Assembly (NCBI GenBank): GCA_026874595.1
Contig: CM049316.1
Span: 73,993,176 to 74,057,175 of the forward strand
Direction: 5' to 3'
Length of the DNA: 64,000 nt
DNA from: Sipunculus nudus
Taxonomy: Eukaryota; Annelida; Sipuncula; Golfingiida; Sipunculidae
Part shown: positions 48,667-59,689 of the stretch, piece by piece
Position numbering within the stretch: position 1 is the stretch's first letter
Layout: every line of letters begins with the position of its first letter
Translations under genes and position numbers: made by a program
Notes under the pieces: model-generated
What the model was told of the DNA's origin: nothing
Databases searched by the model: none
What the model saw: only the letters and a program-made list of their open reading frames with translations

Positions 48667-49029
48667 AATTTTTGTGCAAAGGATTGTCCGGACAACCTAC
48701 TCGAGAAAAAACCTCTGTCTCATAGACACAAGTATATTCTTAAAAAGACTTGCCGGGTTAATCAGTGTAGTATATAAGCTATACATATTTTTATAAACGC
48801 TTTATATATCTAATAACCTAACGATACCATTTAATGATAAAAAAGCGTTTAGACTGATGAGAAGGAAAGAGTGGCATTTTGATGTGGACGGTGTTTAGAG
48901 AGAACTGAGAATATGAAGAAAAGTAATGTGTAATTTTGGTGTAATTTTATTGCAGTTTAATGATAAATATAGATATAAAAGTAATTGAGACCTAGATGAC
49001 ACTTACATATCAGACTGTGTCATAAGTTA

Positions 49030-49035
49030 TTTATT
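49030..49035 (-). terminator. polyadenylation signal
   Basis: AATAAA on the minus strand, about 75 bases beyond the stop codon of exon 49108-49486, supporting that exon as the last of its gene. Confidence 0.5.
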
Positions 49036-49107
49036 GTAAAGCGATAGAATACTGACAAATATGTATAGAGTTATTTACCAGCCATATCCATAAGAGTATT
49101 AATAATA

Positions 49108-49486
49108 TCACAAATCACAGCAATATCCTAAGGCGTGTCTGTTTTCCCAATCATCCAGCATTCTAAGAACTAAAGGAAAAGACCAACGGTCCAAGCTATG
49201 TAGCGTCCCCGTGCATTTCAATGTATCGAGAGCCCACATTTTTCCTCTTCGGGATGGAAGTGAAGGCCGAGCTGTGACGTCATCAATAGGGCGTTGATGT
49301 ATTCGTGTATAATGGGTCCTGAGAACGGGTCGTGGCCGTGCCGGGAGGTTAATGTTAATTTCTGACCCGCAGACATAGCAAGAGACCTTCGACGTGGGAC
49401 GCTCTCTGGCAAACAGCACTTCTGATCTTGGATCAGGAAGAGGCGATGGTTCATCATCAGTTTTAGGTACTTTCTTTTTCTGGCTC
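49108..49486 (-). CDS. 3'-terminal coding exon, unknown protein
   Basis: Acceptor ATATCTTTATTCAG leads into SQKKKVPKTDDEPSPLPD, continuing to a TGA at 49110-49108. The peptide has C-x2-C-x18-H-x4-H (CYVCGSEI, RTHYTRIH), compatible with a zinc finger of unusual spacing. It then has a basic linker (RPSLPSRRGK) and a C-terminus LRMLDDWENRHALGYCCDL. Its G+C is higher than the flanks, and a polyA signal follows. Upstream exons must lie at higher coordinates on the minus strand. The C-lectin exon at 52 kb is not in direct phase with it. No family is assigned. Confidence 0.5.
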
Positions 49487-49699
49487 CTGAATAAAGATAT
49501 ATCATGTACAGAAAGTCGTGTATTTAAACATAGATGAATTATTAGAGATACCTCAGTCAGAAACTTTTTTTTTATTTCACCTTCCCGTCAATATGTTAAT
49601 TACAATATATAAAAATTAATTCATGACGTGTTGTCGTTCTGACCGGCGTGCAGATGTATCATAACTAAATTCTCAATATATGGAAAAAAACTCCCCACG

Positions 49700-50240
49700 T
49701 GACTAGTTACGCACTTTTGACTTACAATACACTCGTGCCTTCCTTGATAAGGTTGTAAAAAGTTAATGTGATGTGACACGTCGAAATGACAAAGACATGA
49801 TGGAGTGTGTCGGGACTGCTCACAGGCGTCATATGGACCTAAGGGTAAGCCGTGCGGGCACCAAGACCCTAGTATAATGTAGCTAAACCCATTCATTCCG
49901 CACCCAGGGATGACCGCGGGAGGGGACCCTTGCGCCCTTCTTGGGCAGTAGGTTAATGGTGTTACCTGCTTAAAACCGTATAATGACCATACCGGAATGG
50001 TAAATAAGCCATAGAAGGACCCCACTCAAGCATTAAAATGACCGTCAGAACAGCATCTCGCGTAGAACCGAGACGGACCTAGACCAATTGAAATGTAAGA
50101 GGACACTAAAACCTGCAGACATTGGTGTAACGTATTGTTTTATGCTGGTCCTGGCCTAAATACTAGGTGAAGTACTAATAAAGCTCTGGGGAAAAGTAGA
50201 TTAGACCTTGACCACCAACCTTTCAAGCACGACCACGTGA
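49700..50240. repeat. GC-richer block, possible dispersed repeat
   Basis: Unlike its surroundings this block is balanced in composition (GATGACCGCGGGAGGGGACC, GTAAGCCGTGCGGGCACC). It contains a 134-codon minus-strand frame without motifs or splice sites. It looks like an inserted repeat, but no terminal repeats or target duplication are visible. Confidence 0.3.
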
Positions 50241-51815
50241 TAGGATTATTACACATTGATCATTTGGGATATTGTAAACACTAACTGAATGTATGACTAG
50301 GGAAATATGGGACGATTCTGTACCATACACTGTAAAGAGACCACATGATAATAGTATTCATCAGATTCTTATTTAGAGTAACCCTTTTCATGACATTTTC
50401 AGTTAGCAAAATGTTCTGAATATCCAGTAAACACATTAAGATGGAGTAGGATATTGACTTCGTAGTGAGGACTGAAATAACTGCATGACCAATCCAATGT
50501 CCCTACTTGTCATATATGACAATTTACACAATTACTCAGATTAATTGCAAATAAACATAGAGGGAAGTCTTAAAGGTTTCCTCACTTGATTAACCCCTTT
50601 CACCCAAGTGATTTCAGCTTAGAATAAAACCTAGAAACTATTACTCAAAGTAACTTTTGATGAGCAGTCGCCTTTATTGCACAGATAATTTCATGAATTG
50701 AAGAGAATTCATTCCCCTAGAATTTACTAACAGATAACACCTATAGTACCTAAAATTTTATTTCTGGAAGAGAGATGCAAGAGTTTGCAAAAAATAGTCA
50801 AAAGGATTGATAAAAAATCTTCAATAAACAGAACAATTTATAACTTCAATTTATAATTTGTGTTCTTCGTTTTGTTTTCAACGAAATGAAAATGAATAGA
50901 TTGTTTTCACTGAAGTATGCCTACACAGTTTGAAAATAAACAACACTAATCATGCGCCATCCTCTGCAAATACAACAGAATACCATCTTAGAAGGAATAA
51001 CGAGTCACCTTCTATATTTAACGAACTCTTTTCAAGCCCGTCTCTCAAAAAATGCCTGAAATATTTTCCATTATTTCTTTAGGTTTTCAATATTTTTATA
51101 TTATAATATCAGTCACTAAAATGGTCTTATGCCTAATTATGTGTCATTATCAACAGTTAATATCAAAAGTTACTAAAATGCCATGACATTTTTCAAGCCT
51201 GTCTTAATAAACACTAAATATCACCCTTCCCTCAGACATAGTTATTCAAACACAGACAAACAGGCGCGGAAGATCACATAATTTAACGCACGACTGTGAC
51301 ATTCTGGATATACTCTCATCTGTCCGAACCCAACACAAATATGTGAACGACGAACTACAGGACACTCGTCTTCACGCAGTTGGGTTACGTTAAGTCTAAT
51401 TTTCAAACTGCAATCAAGGGAATTGTATTTTTAGAAGCATACTTGTTTAATTCAGAGAGACATAACTATTAAATATTCTTTTATTTTGTCATTTTGTGGA
51501 ATATAACTCTTGCTTGTTAAACCAGTATAAACAGATTAATCTCTAAACAAGTATCTGTTCTCTATTTCATTTGAAAATGAAATTCCGTACAGACGTGATA
51601 GATGTAATATCTTACCTGAGAGACATTTTTTTCATTGTGTGATATAATGGATATATAAATTTACCTAGAATTTATCAGAAAAGTATTATTTTTCAAAGGA
51701 AATGTCTCATTGACAGTAACAAAAAATAAACCAGGTATATTCAACTCCATCAGGTAACTGTATTTGCCATTTTGATTTGGTCAGTCCAATGAGTCTATAT
51801 CTTGAAGCTCTCTCT
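50240..51815. other. no gene seen
   Basis: AT-rich sequence that should contain introns of the minus-strand gene or genes on either side. A donor-like ATGTCTCTCAG|GTAAGA on the minus strand at about 51611-51626 has no convincing acceptor. Confidence 0.35.
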
Positions 51816-51818
51816 TAC

Positions 51819-52004
51819 AGATGTAATCAAAGTCCGGTGAAGTAGCAAGAGACATCTTTCTTCCAGGGCAGAGTTTAACCGCTTCAAACCAAGACACGTC
51901 TCTCTGTACAACACTGACACAAAATGTCTGACCTGAGGTTGCGGTCATCTCGGTGAAGTATTGTGGTGGACATTCTGTACAATCTGTGCGCAGAGTACTT
52001 GATC
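51819..52004 (-). CDS. C-type lectin-like domain exon (first half)
   Basis: On the minus strand an acceptor (TTAATGTTTGTTAG) leads into SSTLRTDCTECPPQYF. This is followed by GQTFCVSVVQRDVSWFEAVK, then LCPGRKMSLATSPDFDYI and donor GTAAGA. The pattern C..CPPxYF - FCxxxxxxxxSWxxAxxxC - LA is the N-terminal half of a C-type lectin-like domain, a sugar- or ligand-binding extracellular fold. The exon is symmetric (phase 1-1), typical of shuffled extracellular modules. The half with the calcium-binding motif was not found in the window, so sugar binding cannot be judged. Confidence 0.65.
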
Positions 52005-52089
52005 CTAACAAACATTAACATAAATTTAGCCAGACTGGAATAATACAGGTTAAAATGAAAATGATCCATTTTGTACAAAATGGTCATAA

Positions 52090-53990
52090 TTTATAACTAC
52101 TTGGACCAGCATGACATGTTTACCCAACAATGAATGAAAAACAATATATAATTGTAAGAACTGGTTATATACAACAATGTTTTTGATTTTGTTTCAAATC
52201 AGGACTTCTTAACATTACACCATAAGATAAAGCTGCTTTGTTTCAAAATTACTGCTTATAACTATGGGAAATTGGGTCTGAAACTTGATACTCTTGTCAC
52301 CATAACATAATGCCTTATGTTATAGACAATACCATTAGTTATATAATTTTCTGTCTCAGTATTGGACAGGGGTCGACTACAAAGATCTTCAAGGCAGGTA
52401 AGGAAATACTTTGAACAAAAACACAGTTTCAACATGTTTTACAAATGCCAGGTCAAATCGTAGACATGTAGATATTGTAGAAGTTAAGTATTATGGATTT
52501 AAACGGAGTCGGATAATACACACTCTCAAGGAGAGAATGAAATTTAAACAATCTATAACACAACGTAATGGTCTGCTATACACAGGCATTACATACAAAA
52601 AAACTTGTAATCTGTTGAGCATGAGTTGCACTGAGGGTTCGTTAGAATATTGGAACAGATCTCCCTACCAGGGTCTTGATCAAGTAAAGAAAAATTATTG
52701 CACACAAATGCTTTATCGCAGTCATGATAAATCCTAGACAGGCGAATCATAGAAACACAATGGCAAAACATTTGATTTAATTCATAATACTGACAAATAA
52801 AGATGAAACCTGGCGGGATTTAAACATTAGATCCTCGTCCCAAATTTCTATACAATACTGTGGTAAATTATCCGACTGAAAAAAGTATATGTTAAACTGA
52901 ACGTAAATCAGATAAAAATCTTCTGATCAGAGCCATTAATGACGGAGATGTAAATGTTACGTGGCTCGAGGTGCGTCTTGTGACACCTAGAAAATGTATG
53001 ACCGCTCTGAATATAGTTATTCAATAAATATTAACTGATAATAAATTTCCAAACCCAGATATATGATATTATGAATATTATGAATTACTGTTTTTATATA
53101 TCTATGGGGAAGGAATTATATTGTAGCTTAAACTTGAAGGTTGTTACTAAGGACTGAAAAAAATGTTGAAATCGTTCATAACTCATACATAATCTCTACA
53201 TTGTTTAAAAAAAAGCAGGCGAATGTTGCCAGGAATGATTATAAAAAATTTTTTGTACAACTAGCCGAAGCTCATATATTTATATTAGCTGTTAAACAGC
53301 TTCTGGCAAAAAAAAAAAAAAAAACATATTTAATTATGCTTATTCAATGAATAGCTCCATCTCCAATCAGTTAACCTATATGAGAAGATACGTAAAAGTG
53401 GAGGAATCACTTTGACCTGACAGTAACAATTTTTAAACAATCAAATACAGATGTCTCTGTTCACCTCACTGGATGTCGATGACAGTCTCCTGCCATGGGA
53501 TCAAGATAACCTAAGAGGACTGATCAAATCAGAATGGTTGTATGATTTGTCGGAAGGAGGTGATTAAGCGTTATTTTAATTTTGATGAGAAAGGCATTGT
53601 CACAAATTTTAATAATGATCACTTTTATCATGTTTTACACAACAAGCAAATTTAATCCGGAAACTCTTGAAAGATAAATGTGTGTGCAACGTTTTAGTGA
53701 TAGAGATGTGTAGTTGTAATGTACAGATGGTAGTAGATGTTTTAGTTATTTTCAGGGATCTGGTAAACGTGAGCCAGGCCAACAGTTCAAATGAGTCTTT
53801 GTTTAATATGCTGCCAGACAGAACTATTTCACTAAGGAAAAAGTCTTTTGCAAGAATATATATTGTATTTCTGATAGCTTAGGGCGATGATTCTTTCTTG
53901 TGATTGTTTTTCTACAATGCCCAGTAGGACAAAACACAGAATACTTCTCTAATTAACTGTTTATTAAATGATTTAACGAACACATACATA
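52090..53990. other. no supported gene
   Basis: The 108-codon frame at 52411-52737 (plus) has no known motif, start context or splice sites. The A-rich run 53310-53324 is simple sequence. A segment at 53466-53567 reading DSLLPWDQDNLRGLIKSEW resembles one at 57780-57830 (VGLIKSKWQTQLKG), so both may belong to a dispersed repeat. Confidence 0.35.
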
Positions 53991-54004
53991 AGTCGCTGTC
54001 TGGA

Positions 54005-54040
54005 ATGACTGGCATGAGAATGATGACGGCACTATGTCTG
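54005..54040 (+). CDS. possible signal-peptide first exon
   Basis: ATG opens MTGMRMMTALCL, followed by a good donor GTGAGT. Its place upstream of the receptor-tail exons on the same strand would suit their secretion signal. The phases do not join directly, so intermediate exons would be needed. Confidence 0.3.
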
Positions 54041-54951
54041 GTGAGTGTGTTCTCCTACATTTGGAACACAGGGCACCACCTTGGTCCAGGGTACCATGTG
54101 AAACCTCTTTCCCCTATTTGTGCATGACTGAGGCAGTTAGTAATTTCATGCATTTTTAAAAATTTGTGAACTTATGCTACAAGATAACAATGAAGTTTCG
54201 GATTCTGACAGTTTAGCATAATACATTTAAGTGAACAATGATGGTGATGTACAAATTTTAGAAAATATCTTCCGCTCAGATTGTAAGTTAAGTTTTTTCC
54301 TGACAGGACATCCTTTTATTAAAGTAAATCAAACCGTATCTAGTAAAAACTTGAATTTTTATGGACGTCAAAACCTGCCTTGTTGAAATATGTTCTGGAA
54401 TAGGGACATGTTTTGATCAACCTAGAAGCTAATAATCTTCATTACAATAGAATGTTAAAATGGACAATTACCATAAAATAATATATTTCTGTAATAGATA
54501 TAGCCCTATCGTTCTGAAGATTTTAACAGATTTGGGCAAACTAGTCAATTGATCCAATAAAAGTTATTATTTTGCACCATATCTGATCCTTTATATCACA
54601 ATGCCATTCATAAGAGCGCATGTCGTGAACGGTAATATAGCTTAGTCAGTTATGAGAGGAACGTTAGGCCTGCCGCGATGTTAGTTGTGACGAAGGGACC
54701 AAAAAGACAATAGTTTCTTTCTTTTTTTTATTCTCTAATTGCCTTTAGATTATCTGTTTGTCATCGTCAGGTCTTTGTCAATTGTATGAGACTATTGGTA
54801 TCCATCATGATACCAATTCGTTGGTAAATCATAGCAGGGATGGGTCATGTCATTACCCATGGGGACTTATAATCGGATATGATTATAATGCTAGCCTATC
54901 AAAGTGTCACAAGATATATTTCATAACACTTTCTGTTCCTCCTTTTTTCAG

Positions 54952-55037
54952 AGGATATTTCAGATAGTCAACCCAACAAACTTATAACAATTCTAGTGGT
55001 TACTTGTGCTGTGCTTTGCGTGGTAACTGGTTCCTCT
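54952..55037 (+). CDS. transmembrane exon of a cell-surface receptor
   Basis: After a strong acceptor (GTTCCTCCTTTTTTCAG) the frame reads DISDSQPNKLITILVVTCAV, then LCVVTGSS. This is a polar juxtamembrane piece and one membrane-spanning helix. The exon could end at 55022 (GTAACT) or 55037 (GTAATT), both phase 0. The next exon supplies RR right after the helix, a normal stop-transfer signal. The extracellular part was not identified. Confidence 0.45.
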
Positions 55038-55133
55038 GTAATTGGTCGGAATGACAAAAATATCGTTGTAACATTTATATTTCCTGTCGTAAATTAGCAT
55101 ATTTGTGTTAAATTGTTTCTTCTCAGGGCACAG

Positions 55134-55166
55134 AGGAGAGAGTATTATGAAGAAAGTAGTGAAGAA
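55134..55166 (+). CDS. cytoplasmic-tail exon, 33 nt
   Basis: Donor GTAAGT at 55167 is excellent. With the acceptor at 55133 (GGGCACAG) the exon encodes RREYYEESSEE in phase 0 with both neighbours. The stronger acceptor seven bases upstream (TTTCTTCTCAG) would need a different preceding donor. Acidic, with two tyrosines. Confidence 0.45.
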
Positions 55167-56793
55167 GTAAGTACGTCATAGAAGTGGAATCAGTTAAGGC
55201 TCCAACGCCGAGGTTTTCCTCATGAAATTGCAGGGACCGCAAATCGGAGGCCCCCTGTTATGCTTACGTCACAGGCAATCCGGTCTCCTGTTATGCTTAC
55301 GCCACTAGAAACACCCAGGCATGAAGATGACCACGTGGCTTATGCCGAACTCAAGCAGGGGAATTTACCGAGAGTTTTACCTTTTATAGCGGACCATATA
55401 TGTTAAAACGCTTCTTATTAGAAGCATGCTTGATCCAGCCTTTTGACTTATTTTTGTTTTGACAAGCTCTGTGAGCTAGGGATATATGACTGTATACATT
55501 TTGGACTTCATTGATAATAAAACATAAATGTCCACATACATGTATATAGATATATCTCTATCTAGGGTTGAAGCGGGAACTCGGAATTTTTTAGAAGGGT
55601 CACAGAAAATACTAATATAGTTATTACTATTAAGCAGAGACTACTTTTGCAATATACCTAGAAATGTTTTAAAGTGATTTATGAAATATTCTATGGAAGT
55701 AATTTGGCGTTTCTGAATTTTGTTCTTTTTCATTTTACAGCTTTTGCGCAGTTCGAATTTTCGCACAAATCAGAATGTATAGGCAATTCACTTTGTATCA
55801 GATTATTTTACGATTATATAAAAGGCAGGTTTGTAGCGCAACCTTCCCCTATCTAAAGAAAAAACTCCGGGTGACCGCGTATATGCTACGGGTGACTGAC
55901 AACCGTGAATGCAAAGTTTAAACAATACATTATTAACCGGTGCCAATCAAGTTTGATGAGGCAATGGTACAGCACCCAAGACGTTGTTTGACATTTGACG
56001 AAGTTGTAGAATTGCTCAATAACAGCTGTGATTACTAACTAGAAGCAGCTCGCTATGTGCAAACAACAAACAGAACTGACAACAACAGCTGCTGGCTCTC
56101 GGCTCCGTTGTACTTCAAATTCATTTTAAGGGGGATCCAATGGTCTTCAAATGCTACTTGTTTCATAGTTATTTATACATATCATCAAACATTAGAAGGG
56201 ATTTCAGTTGAGATATCACTTACCATGACCTCTTGTGACAACATGTCTTCTCGTACATACTGACTGAAAAATCCTCAACTCAAGAGAATCTGTCCGGAGG
56301 GGTTACCAGACCTATGTGACTGTGTGTCAGATGACTACGCAACAGTCTTACAAACACTAAAATAACACGTGTTCTTCATTCAGTGCAAATCAAGCTCCCG
56401 CTAAATGCCTGAAAGTTAAAATCCTGCTTACAAACCCCTTCCACAGTAGTCAAAAGTGTATTGTATAAAAATCACGAAGGGAATTTATATTACAATATAT
56501 CTGTCAGATGTATTGTCATTGTTATTATTTATTAAAGAATTAAGTGTTTACAGTAGCTGTATCTTATGCCCTCTGCCTCGTTTAGAATAAATGTTACTTA
56601 TATCAGCATTATTTATGTTCCTTTATGCTTTAACTGTAACAAAACATACGGGTATTAAATGTTTATGATTCATTCATATCTGGCCTTTCACGGTGTTTTT
56701 ATTGACAGCTTTTTGATGTATCTAGCAATATAAGTTAAACTCTATATAAACGATATGGTTATAGGTGCTTATCATATTTCTTAACATTCACAG

Positions 56794-56827
56794 ACGGAGG
56801 TCATTGCCCACAACAGTTACAAAGCGG
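56794..56827 (+). CDS. cytoplasmic-tail exon, 34 nt
   Basis: Acceptor CTTAACATTCACAG and donor GTAAGC flank TEVIAHNSYKA plus one base. The exon joins 55166 in phase 0 and completes an Asp codon with the following exon. Confidence 0.5.
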
Positions 56828-56966
56828 GTAAGCAGAGTCAGAGACGAGATCGTGTTTTAAACCGATTATGCGTTATAAACGTCGTTATTCGTTTTATGTT
56901 CTAATGTCGGCAACGTATAAGCACGTCATGCTGGTGGACAAGCAAAACATACTTTTTCTATTATAG

Positions 56967-57046
56967 ACCCGACCGCAGCTAGAAGCAACAAACCACTTCA
57001 ACAGAACACTGCTATAGGAGTAGATGCGTCTATATCAATAAATTAA
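56967..57046 (+). CDS. terminal exon of the receptor tail
   Basis: After acceptor TTTTTCTATTATAG the frame reads PTAARSNKPLQQNTAIGVDA, then SISIN and TAA. AATAAA overlaps the stop (57037-57042) and could serve as polyA signal. Together the last three exons form a tail of about 48 residues without a known signalling motif. Confidence 0.5.
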
Positions 57047-57049
57047 ACT

Positions 57050-59420
57050 TTTTAATATTAAAATTAATATTTTAAGCCCCATATCGCATAGATCAAACCC
57101 GTCTAGTGTATGTCTATATGCAAGGTTCTTTCTGATATTTCAACAGGGCAAAAGGCGATAAGAAAATATCTTCTGTTACTATTTGCTAACCCAAATTAAG
57201 ACAACACCTGCACCAAAGTCAAAAGCTGACAAAGTTCATTTTGTCAAACCCATGATATTTAGAGTTATAAACGTAATCTGGCTCGGGATTGGCGGGTCAT
57301 GTAAAGGGGTTGGACATGGGTTTATCGTTTATGGTAGGGGTCTATTCAGTCATACTGAATATATCTCTATATACAAACAATGCATTATGCAGTTCACCAT
57401 TTGGTCTTCACAATGATGTCGCAGTTTTTAAACATAACTATTGTACGCTTTCCTGACAAGCGAAGAGACAGCTATCAACTAACTTATATCAAATACTTTT
57501 AAATTTACTATTAACAGTCGAAAGCTATTGTGTATTATAAACATGTAAGATTGATATGTGCGTGACATAGCAATACTCAGCAATAACTTAATGATATACT
57601 CATATTGCATTCTATTCAATTGTTGTCTTTTTTTCAGGAACCTCTCGATCACCTCTCGTTCTAGTCAGCCATCTTGTGTCAGTGCGGTACGACGAAAACT
57701 GACTTAGTTTCATGCTGCTAAACTCGGCTATGGTATAAGAAAGACGTCTCTTGCTACCTCGCTCAATCTTGAAGACATCAACAAGAGAGAGCCTCAAGAT
57801 ACGGACGACCCGGTTGGACTGATCAAGTCAAAATGGCAAACACAGCTGAAGGGGAGGTGAATATGCCATATATTCTGCGGCTGTTAAGGAGGCAAAGGCT
57901 TTTGAAAAAAAAATTCTTTACTAAGAGGTCTAGGGCAATTTATGAATGAATTATATCAAACAATGAATAATATGTCGTCTCTTAGGATAGATATTACAAA
58001 CATCACGTAATTTTGGAATTTCATTTTCAATCCAAATGTAGAAGAGATACTTTTTTCAGAGATAAATCTAGTGATAAAGGATTAAAAGGCAAAAATGTAA
58101 TTCTGGAAGAGTTTTTATTCAGCAAAAAATACAGAATGGGCAGTTATATTTCACAAATGACAAAAAACAGAATATATAATAATTATCTCGGTCTGCATAA
58201 AACAAGTATTCTTCCCAACATCCACTGCCCTTGATTAATGTGTAAAAATTAGACCCTGCGACGTGAACGCATTGCAAATTTCTTCATTCCGGGACCGGCA
58301 TCTTTATAGTTCTCTATAACAGTCCCAAACTGTTGTAAGCATTATTATTTTTGTCAGAAAGTTATAATAGGAATGTATTATAAGGTGGTAAAATAGCATG
58401 TCTGGAGGTTGAAATACCACTCAATATACCAATGCATGATGTTAGAGGTCAGTTAGAGAATGAATGGTACTTTATTTCCAAAGCTTCTATAGACGTCCTT
58501 TTGATCGATTGGAGCAATGAAGAATTCGAGACGCGCTCTGTCGATTGTTCTGTCCTACAGATCACGCGTAACAGGACTGCCTTGAGACACGTATCCTTTA
58601 TTTCATCTTTCCCATAATTATGTTCTGCTCGGGCAGGTGAGCGTTTATCTGGGATGTCAGAGTAATGCTCAAGTTATGTGATCTTTCAGCCCCCTTTGTC
58701 TATGTCTAATAACTTAATGCAGGGTGAAATATAGGGACTTATCAGGATAGTCGGGATCAGTGACATTGCAAAGTAAATAGTTTTTGACAGTATCAGAGGT
58801 GTTGATAGGGTCACAGAATTAAGTATTTGTCCATTATAACAAATAAGCAGTATTGAAAGAACAAACAAAAAATCTAAAGAAATAGTGAAAATAATTCAAA
58901 TATTTTTAAGAGACGGGGCTTGAACAGATACTAAAATCTGGAAGGAGACGCGTATTTGGTTCATAGATTTTACTTTATTGCTTTTGCCATTTGAAATAAT
59001 GATTCGCCTTGTTAATTAAAGAAATTATATTTTAGGAAATTTTGCGTTTGTTTTGTACTAAAAAAATATTATTTTTCAAAGTGATTTAATCTAACAATAA
59101 GAAACAATACACCAGTAAATATCCTGGAAAAAAATTAAAAAAAAAACCCAGAAAGGTGTTATATGCCATCATATTCTTGAAAATGAAATCCCTACCCTTG
59201 TAAAGTGGATCTGAGTTGTCTAAATTGTAATTTATGAACATTGAAATATATCGGATGTGTGATGTGGTCATTTCCGTTTTCACTACCTAGCCAATAGTAC
59301 ATCCTGTTCCCTCATTATTCTATTTACTGGATATTCAGAACGTTTATTGGTCTAAAGATTTCGTGGTAAAATAATGACAACAAGGTTACTCTGAATAAGA
59401 ACCGTGTGAATGCTATTATC
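57050..59420. other. no supported gene
   Basis: Open frames at 57183-57416, 58013-58234 and 58432-58617 have no motif or splice support. 57640-57850 may be a repeat related to 53466-53567. Confidence 0.35.
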
Positions 59421-59440
59421 ATGTGATAATTTTACAGAAT

Positions 59441-59686
59441 ATGAAACAAAAACGTCGCATATTTTCCTTGCTATGCATTTACATAGTCTTCCCAGTATCC
59501 CGATATAATCAACGTGTTATAACCCTATCAAATAGTGGTTCCTTAAAGTTTGATGGGAAAACGGCCCTTGTATATAATTGTATAATATACAATTTCCCAG
59601 GTTTTCAGAATGACTACATCCAGTTTGAAGACGGTAATGGTCCAAACAGTAATACGGACCATCATTATACAAAACTTGACGCCAAG
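59441..59686 (+). CDS. first coding exon of a secreted protein
   Basis: Acceptor GATAATTTTACAG ends three bases before the ATG. The exon encodes MKQKRRIFSLLCIYIVFPVS (a signal peptide with basic n-region), then a polar domain start (RVITLSNSGSLKFDGKTALV, YNCIIYNFPGFQNDYIQFED) and ends TKLDAK at donor GTATAT, phase 0 after 82 codons. Downstream exons were not found with confidence. No family recognised. Confidence 0.5.
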
Positions 59687-59689
59687 GTA

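Larger units (their letters stand above)
46280..49020. other. no gene seen
   Basis: AT-rich DNA with the two microsatellites listed below. No splice-flanked open frame or domain was found on either strand. Confidence 0.4.

Noticed and set aside
49621-50025. 134-codon minus-strand frame
   Set aside because: Falls in a GC-richer block that looks like an inserted repeat; no motif or splice signals.
52411-52737. 108-codon open frame, plus strand
   Set aside because: No domain, no splice sites and no start context; kept only as a remark in the gene-free stretch.
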